Below are positions 52,819 to 64,000 of a stretch of DNA of 64,000 nucleotides, piece after piece. Numbering within the stretch: the first letter of the stretch is position 1; each line of letters opens with the position of its first letter. Under the pieces are notes generated by a model. The model did not search any database. It saw only the letters and a program-made list of their open reading frames with translations, and was not told the origin of the DNA. Where the stretch lies: the NCBI GenBank assembly GCA_024699855.1, contig JAMPIQ010000002.1:9486001-9550000 (forward strand), written 5' to 3'. The position numbers and the translations under genes were made by a program. The DNA comes from Aphelenchoides besseyi (lineage: Eukaryota; Nematoda; Chromadorea; Rhabditida; Aphelenchoididae).

Positions 52819-55800
52819 ATGTCACAGAACGGTGCTTTTCCGGGCAGCCCTTCATGGCCTGATTTTTTGCCAATGATCTACCCGTACTTCCAGCAAATCT
52901 CTTCGTATCCACTTCTTGGAAACGGTACGAATCTACCGGCTAGTTTGGCGAATGCGAACGTTCCTCTCGGTGTCGGACCGAATGGTCAACCGCGGTTCCC
53001 GTTTGAATACAATCCATCGGCCGCTTTAGGCGGCTTGAAAATGCCATTCACATATGAAGAAGATGGAGTGCAAGACAATCCACAGGTAGAACTCGAAGAC
53101 AAACATCTGTGGGATCAGTTCAGCGATTGTATGAATGAGATGATCATCACGAAGAGCGGACGGTAAGATCGAAGTTTTTGTTTCTCTAAATGTTATTGGA
53201 CAATGCTGCAACTTTTCGAAAAGTTAAGTGCTCGATTTTGAAGATCCGAGGCCGTGAAAGTCATTCGTAATCGGGTAACGCACGCCATTTGTCCGCCTTC
53301 TTCCAATAGTCACCACGTTTCCGCTCTGGTCGGTTTCGTAAAAGAACTTCTTGGGGTCCATCTGAATTTGTGGCGGTTTCAATCACATTTTTAAGTCGTC
53401 TTGCTCATTTGTTTTCGTGGAATCCGAAAGCGGGCCGCAGGAAGTGTCGCGTTTACACGCTCGTTTTCGAAGTGCTTCCGAAAATGAGCGGTTGGCCAAT
53501 CCCCACTGCGTAAATACGCTTCCGAGCGTGCATGTCTCTGGATTTGTCGCTTCAATATCACAAAACGCGTGAATGCTATCGTATCAGGAAACGAAGACTT
53601 TTTACAAGACCATAAACTTCGAAGGTAAAACGGAAACCAACTGAAAGTTCTCGCTTTTTAATTGCGCTGTGAAAACAAACACGCGATTTTATTAGTCACT
53701 TGTGACGACTTTATGTTTCGGGGTTCATCACAGATTGCGATCTAGATAGGCGACTTAATAAGTGCCATGGGAACTTAGGAGAGGATTCGTTGTGCTCATA
53801 AACCTGTCAATGGACTGTCGTTGTAAGCGACGAATGACACGCTTATTAATCGTTTCGCTCTCATCCACCGTATCCGACAAAAAGTTTTTGTAGTGGTCAA
53901 TTAATGCCAGTCCCTATTGTTTTGACTCGTATAAGAAACGGCACACTGGTTTTCCTTAAAGTGCATTACTATTGATTCAGCTCGACCCTTCGAACAATAA
54001 TAACGACCTCATCGGTTTGATACCTTGAAAAGTCATGCAGTTAATTGATCCTTCAATCGGCGTGCCAAGCGCGTCGCCTTCAAGACGACGGAAATGGCTC
54101 AGCGCACTGTGTAAAAGGATTACGCTTATTTTCATCGTCGGCACAGCAATCATGTCGTAAAACGGGAAAGAAAGACCGGCAGTCGGTTGTCAAGCATAAC
54201 CGATTGCTTTTCACTGCTCAAGACTCTCGGTTCATGATAGTTGACCGTAAAGGCGAACAAAAACAAAATCACAAAATCTTCAAAAAAAGCATACAAACAA
54301 TCAATCGACTTGCTTTCAGACGTATGTTTCCGGGCTTCAAAGTCAAGATCAAAGGACTCGACCCCAAGTCTAAATATTATGTTATGATGGATATTGTTCC
54401 GGTTGATGTAATTTGTTAAGACTTCTTTCTTATTTGATATTATTCTTATAGCAACATCGTTACAAGTTCCACAACTCCAAATGGGGACTTGCTGGTAAAG
54501 CAGATCCCGAATGTGATAAACCGATGCACATTCATCCTGATGCTCCACAAGACGGCGAAGCGTGGATGAGAAAAGGAGCCAGTTTTGTTCGTGTTAAAGT
54601 CACCAATAACATGACCAACAAAAACGAATTTGTAAGTTTTCTTTTTGTTAATGGGGAACATATTTCGATTTGATCACATTACAATTTTTAATTCGTGGGA
54701 AAGTTTCTCGAATGGCAGCTAATATGGATAATCGGTTGGCGGGAGCTTGACAATCAAAATATTTGCTTGAACCGCACCCATGACTCAATTCGAGACTTTT
54801 CGCATGCAACTTGGCCGCATGTTCGAAGCTGAAGTGTGAGCTAAGACAATTGCCAAATCGACTCGGGACGAGTTTCAAATATCATCAGCTCAAATGAGCA
54901 CAACGAAGCAACTGTATAGCTGCTTGTCGCGTCCGGGAGTCGACGGATAATTTCCTCGCTGTCTGTTTCACAGTCCAACAGCAAATATTGAGGTCGTGGA
55001 AAAAGTTTTCAGAGCTTGTCGCCCAAATATAAGCGACCGCTTTACATGCGCTTGTTCTGGCCGATTGGGTGACAACCTGAAAATCATTCCCACCGTACGC
55101 TCCGAAAACTTGGACCTCGAAAAGCATCAAGTGGTTGTAATTTTATACACACAAGTTGGTATTTTTTGAGTTCTATTTCCGACAATTGCGTTTCACATGC
55201 GCAACCTTTGCATCCGTTTGTTTGCAATTTACGTCGCCGAAGAGTCAACATCGTTTACGATCGATTTCCACTCCTCTCGGCACTAATCGTCGTTGTTGAG
55301 ACGCGTGTCAAATTGCGCAACCTCATTCAACGATAATCCACGTAAGAAGTTGGAACGAACAAAAGAAAGTAGTTTCTCGATGACAAATTTGCGCAGCTTA
55401 ACTAAACGTAAACGATCTAATGCAAAACGAAAATTGCGCCAAATACGCGACCATTTACAATGCGTTTGTTTGCTTTCCTCTGATAAAAAGTTCATGTGTT
55501 GAAATGGCCAAAAAGCTTCTTCGTAAAAGGCGTCCGTTGAAATTGAGACGCAAAGTCGTCGCGCTTCACGGACGCCATTGGCTGAGGATTCGAAGGACCG
55601 CCGCTTTTCCGGCTCTCGATCATTCGTCGAGAGCAAAAAGGTCCAACGGGCGCAAGAAAAGACACGGGGCCGCTCGAAAAGGTGCAGAGCCATTTCTTTT
55701 GTCATCGCCTTTACCGTAACAGCCGGCCGTTGGCTTATTCGGTTGTTGGAGGCAAAAACAACCCAACACTTAAGCGAAGCAAATTGTCTTCGCAATCAAG

Positions 55801-58800
55801 CTTGACACAACTGACCTCTAACACTTTAGTCGAGAGTCATTAATCAGCAATCAAACAGCAAATTTCAAGCGATCTATTGACATTAATGTTCGCGCATAGT
55901 TTCAAGCAAAAGCACTTGAGAGAATCGTGCAAATTGCCGAAAACGTCTGTTCACTGTATTCTTCGTTATAATTAAACGATTCCGCTGATCTGTTACGCGC
56001 ATATGTTTTTTCTGTTCAACCGCCGGTTTACAATGAAAGCAATTGGCACGCTCCATCGAATGCCAGCAAATTCTCATGAACAAAAATAAACGAAGATTTT
56101 AATCGCTAGATCGCGGCCATGGCTTATCTCCAGTTCCTGTCAATTTGTTATTTCTTCCGACAAATGCCAACCGACACGTACCGTTGTGCGACCGTATTCG
56201 GTTGTCGGTACTAATTGAACAGCATGTTGCAAAGTCTACCAACACTATCTGTTTCGATCGTAGAACGTCTAATTGAGTGTGACGAGTTCTTACGCAGCCA
56301 AAACCCCGGGCAGATGTAGATTGGAAAACGGCGGTGGTCTCTTTGATCTCCAGACCCCATCGTTTTTCATCGCTGTCTTATGATTTTCGGGTGCGGTGTG
56401 ATGAAGTGCAGAAAATTGACGATGTTTACCTTCCGAAGAGTCATAAGCGCAGCCTCATAATTTTAATTAGACGCCTCTGGACAAGCGAAAGTGACAACCC
56501 CAACACTAACGGATCGTAAAACTCAAACGGACACTTTTAGTCGTGGCAATAACGATCATGCGAACTGATAAGCTCGACTGCCAACGACTACCGAGCAATT
56601 TTCTGTCTCTAACCGCTGATTCAGTCTCAATAGAGCTGCAGCTGATTAACAACAACCTTATTACTCTCAATGGTTATAGTCGGAAAACAGGTCCACCGCA
56701 AACGGTTTCCGGTGACCGTTTCGCGACATTTTGTTTTCGTTTATCCGTCCAATTTTAACACTTTAATGACGCTGAATAAAAGAAATTTCCTTCGGCGTCT
56801 GAAAGACGGATTTAATGGTTGATGGAAAATCGCTTCCAAAAACTCTTTTCAACGCGCGAACATTCACAAGAGCATTAAGGCAAAAGGACGTTGCTGGTCA
56901 ATGATGCAAAATTGTTCAAAAACCCAAACTTCATCGTTTGCGACCTCCAACGACTTTCAAGTCAAAAACCTTTTGCTCAGTTCGCTTGAACACCTGTTCT
57001 CTCGAAGAACACGAAAATTTGAACCGTTTGCGCCAAAATTTGTCGTCAATCTCAAACCGTTCAACTCACAAATCAAACAGCTTGCGAGCCATAAATAAAC
57101 TTTCGCATTCGGTCGAATGTCGTTACTGCGCGAGTGAAAAGCGTCAGCTGCGGCGGCGACAAGCAACTCAATAAACATGTTGCTATACGTCGATACACGA
57201 TTCGAACACAAGAAACGTTCAAAATTCAAATTGAGCGTCGTCTATTCCTCGACAATTGTTCGTCTCTTGATCACTTTAATTGCCGTTAATTTCGACGGTA
57301 CATCTCGACGTTGTCAATTCTGTTGAGCAGCCCATTGGTTGCCAGTTTGCGTCCCACCAAATGAATAATGACATTTGGCTTCAATCCAATCATTCCGACA
57401 CACTTCGAATTCGAACAAAAGCCTCGGAGGTGATAGTGGTGGTGCGACTCGTGGCCACGCCGATTAGTTATTGGCGTGTGTCGGGAGTATTGGTCGAAGA
57501 GCAAGTGGTTGTCCGCAACACGAAATTAATACACCGCCGATTGTCGAACAACCGAACAAGACAAATGTGATTCGATTTTGCGTCCATCGGAGTTGAACAT
57601 CTCGTTTAACAAGTGTCAGAAGATTTATCGCTTGGTCGGCAGCTACAAGTTGCAAATTTCAAATTTGCGCCCATTGAACTTTCATGTTACATAAAAAACG
57701 TTGAAATGCAAATAAGAATCCAACAATCAAAGTGATTACCGTAACATTATCAAACAACCTCTCTAATGTGTTCAATGCTTTCAGACGGTTCTCAATTCAA
57801 TGCACAAGTACCAACCACGTTTACATATTGTTCGCTGCAAAGATGTCAGCATGTTGAAAGTGTCGTTATTCAAGACGTTCATCTTCAAGGAAACCGCTTT
57901 CATTGCTGTAACCGCCTATCAAAATGAAAGGGTAAGTCCTCTTCTCGTTCTATTAACCAAAACAACGGCTGCAAAGTCCAGTTCTTTAATTGCGAGCTTG
58001 GGGTACAAATTTGCGAAAACACTCCCGCTTTTCTATTGCATGTGTTTGTATCAAATTCTCGTCAATTGATGATGAGTATGTTTGCCGTTTTCCGTTGGAG
58101 TCTTTAATTAATTTCCAGTGTCTTGGACAGTCGGTCAGTCGTCACCTTTCACTCTGCAAACATGCCGAGAGTGGAAGGGAAACGGTCAAACTCTCATGGG
58201 AATCTTTGTTCTTAATTCGGTAGTCGACATCTTCGGATGTCACTTGTCTCCGATTTCGAGACCAACTAACTCTGCAGTTCAAATTCACTTTCTCTGCGGC
58301 GAAACCGACGAGCGTTTACGCGGCACCGTTTGCTCATAATTCGATTCCACGACACAGACTCTTCATTCTTTTCGGAAAAAGGAAATTGCTTTTTGAAAAC
58401 TTTTGTTTTCACAAACTCATCTTCTCACGAATTAGTTTACCGAATCGTTTTGGAAGAAGTCACTTAAATTCAATTTTCATGTTCTGAGGGAACAACTTCA
58501 AAAATTTCGACTGCCAACAATGATCTGCAGACTCCGAAGTGAAGAGGAGATTTAGGGTGATCGAGTGGACTTTGGATATTTGAACAAGATCGACTTCACT
58601 GCGCCTTTTTGTCCAAAATTCGGCGGTTTGATTAAAATGACAACTGGGGCGAACACGCTCCACAGCGAAATGTTTATTTGCGCAGTTAAAGATTGTTCGT
58701 TTAGTAGCAGACGCGCACACTTGTTGTCGATCATCTAACTCTACCCTCATTTCGTCGGCTATCGGACGATGGATAAGTAAACGAACTTGATGCTGAGTAC

Positions 58801-60427
58801 GGGGTTTGGCTCTTTGCTTCAGCTCTCAAATTATGATCGCGCGAATACGCCTCGAAGTCGAGAATTTTCACAGCCTACGGTATTTCGTCAACAATTGGAC
58901 GACTGTTTTCGTGCACAAGCCACTGAAAAGTGCGGCCAACCGCTTTGTTATTCTCCCAATGGGCCAAATCCAACGGTGTTTCTCGACATTTTTTGTCGAC
59001 TTCGGAAGCAAAAACGGCAGACCGCAAAGTTGGACCAAACAAAAAACTGAAAGCTCAAACGTTTTCATAACCAGTGTCCGTATTCCCGCCAATTGCGTAG
59101 GGACGTCTCCTTTCACGGTCATGATTACCGTATCTAGACGTCGCCTCTCACTTGTTCCGAATGCCGCAGAAAGAGCGCAAAATTAGTCCGCCGGGAATAA
59201 TCGGCACTCGCTTCTGTTGACAGTCTTCGTTTATGGACTGACGAGCGTTAAAAAAAGAGAAATGGACGATGAAAAGGAAGTGCCAAGCGTACGATAAAAC
59301 ACGAATACCGTGTGCATGAGGGTCGTCAAAATCCGCTCGCTTTTGACGGCATCTCGAAAGTGGTTTCCTCCAGGGAACAGCAATTTATGTGGTCGCTCAT
59401 TTGCCCTTGTCCGCAAATCAAACTGCTGCTTAACAACCAAAACACACACGATAATAAAAAAGTTTTTAGGTCACCCAACTGAAGATCGATAATAATCCGT
59501 TTGCCAAAGGATTTCGTGATACGGGCGCCGGACGTCGTGAGAAAAAACGACATCTAACAAGTAATACAAAGAGATAAATAAACAACCTAACAATCTTTAC
59601 TATCAGATGATCCAAACGATTCAAGACCTGACAGCGCATATCAACAAGACAACTTGGACTACTACGACAGCGATGAGGAGGACGGTGAGCCGGTGGCTAA
59701 ACGATTGAAAAGTGGTCGATCGTCTGCAAACGATCTTAGTTCCGTTAAATCGCCTTCCAGTGCTTCGTCAAAACGACTCGGTTCACCAAATGTGAGTTGA
59801 AATCATTTCGATATGAATACTTGGTTTTAGGAGACGCAAAAAAGCAACTGTCGATCTCCCACCGTTTCAACACCAACATCAGCAAATTCGGGGTTAATGA
59901 ACTTGCGATTTAATTCTGAACATCCGTCTTTTGGTCCAAAGAATATCTCCAATCGACTGAGTGGTCGTGGACGGCCATCAGATTTTGGAGCTCCGCCGTT
60001 CTTCTTTCCACCACTTGGTGCACCAATGTTTCCGTTCTTCCCGCCCGGATTAGTACAACCAAATGGCGTCGCACCTCCAAACAATAACGGAGTTTTTCCT
60101 CCACCAACACCCGAAATGTTGGCGATGCAGAATTTATCGTTTCCGTTCAACTTACTACGACAAATGGGTTGTCTTTCTCAAATGATGGGAAACACGAACG
60201 CATCAACAACTCCAACTACCAACGGACGACAAGCAGAACGAGAGCCATCCGTTCAGAGTCCAACTGTTACAACCGAAACTCCACCATCAAGTCGTGCAAG
60301 TATAAAAGAAGAGCCTTCGAACTCGACAACTCCACCATCACTCAATTCGATAGACGAAAAACCGATGAAACGTGTTAACGAAGCGAAAAAAGGTGGATTT
60401 GATGTTTCTGCTTTGTTGTCCAAATAG
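52819..60427 (+). CDS. tbx-2: TBX2-family T-box transcription factor
   Basis: Seven exons, 52819-53162, 54320-54407, 54452-54631, 57785-57931, 59470-59560, 59607-59791 and 59831-60427, join in frame to 543 residues. The T-box starts at [12 protein letters not shown]. It continues with [60 protein letters not shown] and [20 protein letters not shown], and ends at [19 protein letters not shown], the order and signature of TBX2/3. The stretch just before [11 protein letters not shown] is divergent. A nuclear-signal-like AKRLK follows, then a Pro/Phe-rich region ([19 protein letters not shown]). In C. elegans TBX-2 is needed for anterior pharyngeal muscle and some neuronal fates (established). 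Introns of 1.2, 3.2 and 1.5 kb contrast with the roughly 45-nt introns elsewhere. The symbol is by homology. Confidence 0.94.
54632..57784 (+). other. 3.15 kb intron of tbx-2
   Basis: Longest intron of the T-box gene, splitting the DNA-binding domain between NKNEF and TVLNSMHKY. No nested gene could be supported on either strand. It may hold enhancers. Confidence 0.6.
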
Positions 60428-61323
60428 AATTCGTACGCCCATCTTCTTCGACTGTTTTCTTCTCATCACCCGTGCAACTCCAAATTTATCGCAAACATTC
60501 TTCTTGTTTACTCGTATCTACGAACAATTCCGCTTTTACCGTTAGTTTTAAACTCGTTCTCAACGTATTTCAGTCAGCATTCCTTAATCGATTCCATCTG
60601 ACCTCAGGTCTCTAATCCAAATACAATCTAGTCCAGTATTATTGCAAAGTTCAAATCGTATTATTGTCATGAAAGTTCCCGAAATGACAACTTCTCGTAC
60701 ATTACTAAGCTCAGTACCGGTAAAGAACAAAAAGGTCGAATACATTTGCTTTAATCTCTCATTTGAATTGTCACTTTAAACAGTCAAACGTCTTACACAA
60801 TTGCACATTTGTAGTCTGTAACACGTTTTGCGGGTATCATATTAGTTTTTTGCGGCTTCAAATGATCAAAATTGCAATTAGCTTTCCAACGTTTATTTCC
60901 GTCTAGAACTATTTCCTCATGACACACGTATTGTTGTTGGCTTTAAAAAGAGTTTTGCCATTCTATGATCATCCTTTTTGATCCCTATCTGTCATTCCTG
61001 TTGTTCTTTTTGAGCTTCATCGCTGATGTGAATCTATTTCGAATGCAAATTGCCGTTCATTTAACACGAAAGCTGTGTATTTATTGATCGTCGGATGTGA
61101 TGAGCACAAATATTTCACGTTGTTCAATCATTCCTCCCTGTGAATGCAACTTCTGTATAATACGTAAAGCTATGTCTGTATTAAATAAAATACTCAAAAG
61201 CTGATTAGATGTACACAATTACGAAATCAGATACCCGGAAAAAATTAATTTTGCATGTAAATTGAAAGCCACAGCACTCGAAGCTGCACAACAAGAAAGA
61301 ATCCAAGCATGGACGGAAATAAG
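60428..61323. other. convergent intergenic with tbx-2 3'UTR
   Basis: 896 bp. AATAAA at 61194-61199 (plus strand), 767 nt after the tbx-2 stop, is a plausible poly(A) signal and implies a long 3'UTR. The minus-strand gene ends at 61324. Nothing else seen. Confidence 0.5.
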
Positions 61324-64000
61324 TTAGTTCGAATGAAGTGGATTGAAATTCGATTCGTTTACGCTCGAAACTCGTGAGCTTCGCACCGTCGGAGTGCTGA
61401 CAGTTGTCGACGCATCAGCTACCAAAGTGCGAACCAGCGATGTAAACTGCATGTTCGTTTCCTTCAATTGATCACAGCCATTACGAAGCAGATCCGTAGG
61501 CCCGATCATTGCCCACGTTCGAAGTTTATGTGATCGACAGTACTGCATGAGCAGCACTTCAACGTCCATGTGCTCACAACATCCAAACTCGTTGCCAAAT
61601 TGACTTCTAAAATAGTTTTTTAGTGGCAATATGTGAATTAGTAGAGCATTATAAGCTTATGAGCTCCGCGCAAACATTGTGCGACCAGAAGTTCGTAATC
61701 CGCAAACAAGGACGCGGAAACAAAACTTGACTACGTACTTCAGCAGTGCCGAAAAGAAGTGCCGGCAACTGCTGCGAGAAAGGTTAACAAGTGACTGACG
61801 CGCAGAAAAGTCAAGAGATTTACAATACCACCTGACTGCGGAATTAGCCGAGAAATGTGCTCCTACACTTATACGAATTGTTTTTCCAAGCTTAACATAT
61901 AAGCGAATGTCTACATTAGTGAAAGTTGACATAAAATAAGACGATTCGATTACAAGGTTTTTTGAGAATTTAGATTGTAAAAGAAACGATGCCGAGGTTT
62001 AAGTTTCTGTCAATTCCCCCACCAAAATTCCACTTAACCTTGCCGACCACTTAACATAACTACCGACGCGACCGATTACAAGTGCTTCAATGAGCAGCAT
62101 GTCCAGATTTTATAGATTCCGCTTTGAAATTTGAAACCCAACTTGAAGGCTGAATGCCGCAAACGGTACTTAATCTCTATGAGCGTGGCGTATGCAAAAA
62201 AACACCGAGATCTACCGCGTATAACGCGCAAACTTAAAGTCAACATGACTGGAAACCAAAATCCTCTCATTAACGTTTCAAAGTTCAATCTAATGTCTGT
62301 AAAACATGTGTGAATCCCAAACAAAAGATCATGTACTGTAACACAATTTGGGAGTCGTAAAATGTTAACCCCCAATTCATATCAAACATGAGTTTGCGAA
62401 CGGCAACGCGCACAAGTTGATATCGCTAGTAAACAGAAGTCCAAAGCTAACAAGAAGAGCAAACATTGCCATGCCAGCAATATTCGAGAGTCGTTGAAAT
62501 GACTGTCTCGAAAAGTTCAGCAGTCACTTATCTGGTCGTAAAACGCGAAAACCAACGATAAACACGGAAACTAACAGGTCGATAAATGGGTCAATCGCAC
62601 GCTTAAGGGATTGTATAATTGCTCAAGATGCAAATAATATCACAAACTAGGGAAAATATAATTATGAACCCATCGACTAACCTTAGTTGACGTAATGTAA
62701 TCAATGCATTTTTGTAGTTTTTGTTTGTCAGATGTAGAATAAGCATGTCCACTTGCTGTTCGCTAACTCCGACGTTAAGTGTGCTTGCCGAAAGACGACT
62801 CTCTGACGGTGGAATTTCGCTTATACAACAATGCAATTCTTCTTGTAGTCGTGTAACGGCTGGAGATAGATTGAACTCCTAAATTTGTCATTAAATTCTC
62901 AGCGAAGCTTTCAAATTTACCTGAGCATTTGGCGTTTCTTGAACAAAACTGAGAATCTCGTTCAATTTATCCAAAAGTTGTAGAAGTTGGAAGAACAGTT
63001 TCTCGAAGCATTTGCAAAGTTCAACTTCCTAGAAATCGAATGCAACGTTAGCATATCACTAGGTACCTGGTTAACTATGCTCGTATTTCCATGAAGCGAA
63101 CCCAAATTCTGTAGTTTCAAAGTCGATTTCATTGCGTTTAAGGTCTAAACCGATAATTTCAGATTGTTTAATCACGTTTTTCTTACTCGAATGCATTGCT
63201 CTTTACGCTCCAAAAACGTCTCGAAATGTTGTCGCAGCAAATAGACCATGAACTTTTGTCGTTGTAACAAATTAGCATATCGAAGCTGAAAAATATGTTC
63301 GTTCGCTAAGTCGCACATTAACTCACGAAGTTTGAAGTGATGAAGACAAACGGACAATCTGTGAACTTCAAAACAACATGCAATGCGTGAGTGAAATACG
63401 GCGAGATATCGCGACGTGAGCGTTCTGGAGTTTGTGAAGATGCCATCATGTGTGAAGCATCGCGCAGAAGTCCGGACAGTTTAACACAACTTTCCTGAAT
63501 ATATTCGCACAATTTAATATCAATGTATGAACAAAACTTACGCGAAATAGCTGTGAAAACATTGCAATCGAATGCGAAGTTGCTTCGCCGTCCTGATCAT
63601 TTTCAACTTCTTGAACATAATTTAACCACGCATTTTCAATCTAAACCAATCAGTTGTTTGGATGAAGTGTTTTCAGCTTACCAATCCAGACAAATGATGA
63701 CTGCACTCCAAATACAACGGATATCGACGTGCACTTGTTGCTACACGATTCTGACTCGAAACTTCGGAGCGACAGTGAATGGACGAAGTTGTCTCCATAG
63801 CATTGAACGGCATTTCATCGTTGATTTGCAGCGAAGTGGTTGAACTCGACTCAATCGGTGAAGTGATAATTGCTGTTGATGACGTGTAAAATTTGGGTGC
63901 CTGCGACGTTTTCTTTTGAACTTCGTCTGCTTCGTCTTCGGATGCTGATGAGCATGATGGAATACTGTCATCGCTATGTTTTTCGGATTGCATTGGAGTT
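61324..64000 (-). CDS. unrecognised mainly helical protein (5' end off-window)
   Basis: At least eight exons read leftward from the window edge: an acidic Ser-rich region (SIPSCSSASEDEADEVQKK), IENAWLNYVQEVENDQDGE, ESCVKLSGLLRDASHMMAS, LRYANLLQRQKFMVYLLRQH, TLNAMKSTLKLQNLGSLHG, EVELCKCFEKLFFQLLQLL and SEQQVDMLILHLTNKNYKNA. Phase then matches across a 1,085-nt intron (62691-61607) to a last exon 61606-61324 with GCCEHMDVEVLLMQYCRSHK and RTWAMIGPTDLLRNG. Intermediate introns are about 40-45 nt with good sites, so it is a real gene. The helical C-terminal module looks like that of a large scaffold or trafficking protein, but I do not recognise the family. The N-terminus is missing. Confidence 0.7.

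Noticed and set aside
56697..56725. Small imperfect hairpin (AAACGGT...ACCGTTT) in a tbx-2 intron
   Set aside because: Seven-base arms with an 8-nt loop are expected by chance in a 3 kb intron.

Overview
This window is nuclear DNA from a nematode. Three things support that. Most introns are short (typically 40-45 nt, gt...ttttag or ttcag). Several proteins belong to families best known from nematodes: a PDF-1 neuropeptide precursor, DAF-2 insulin receptor, UNC-50, UNC-69/SCOC, CX-module proteins and a highly divergent beta-catenin. Candidate trans-splice acceptors also sit just upstream of several start codons. The mixed use of ttttag and ttcag acceptors, and divergence from the C. elegans proteins as I remember them, argue against a close Caenorhabditis relative; I do not assign a genus. 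No bacterial, plasmid, viral or CRISPR feature was seen.

Layout, left to right. 1-2447 (-): FAM21/WASHC2-like WASH-complex subunit, 3' end off-window. 3894-9336 (+): two-exon pdf-1 neuropeptide gene whose single 5.2 kb intron contains the whole cpsf-1 gene on the opposite strand (8998-4170). 10060-11778 (+): orphan rhodopsin-like GPCR. 14221-11885 (-): charged coiled-coil protein. 19167-14966 (-): V-ATPase subunit A (vha-13); one of its introns contains a complete opposite-strand gene for a new four-TM protein (15794-17545). 19676-22293 (+): divergent beta-catenin. 22837-22405 (-): SCOC/UNC-69. 23084-23203 (+): 39-residue OST4, followed at operon-like spacing by unc-50 (23396-24678). 28857-25078 (-): DNA polymerase delta catalytic subunit. 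29252-30455 (+): GRHPR-type 2-hydroxyacid dehydrogenase. 32334-30848 and 34607-33189 (-): two tandem CX-module membrane proteins. 37893-43988 (+): DAF-2-type insulin/IGF receptor. 44714-45625 (+): trypsin-like protease. 45626-52818: a 7.2 kb gene-poor stretch before a TBX2-family T-box gene (52819-60427, +) with long introns. 61324 to beyond 64000 (-): an unrecognised helical protein.

The genes are a mix of housekeeping (mRNA 3' processing, proton pumping, N-glycosylation, DNA replication), neuronal or signalling (PDF, GPCR, UNC-69, UNC-50, DAF-2) and developmental regulators (beta-catenin, T-box). The strongest observations are architectural: two long introns each host a complete antisense gene, two introns appear to use GC-AG splice sites, there is a candidate OST4/unc-50 operon, and two tandem CX proteins have an architecture that superficially recalls Shadoo/prion proteins (signal peptide, Gly/Arg/Ser-rich region, Ala/Gly hydrophobic stretch). 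Exon models were built by eye from reading frame, splice-site phase and remembered protein families; no alignment was run.
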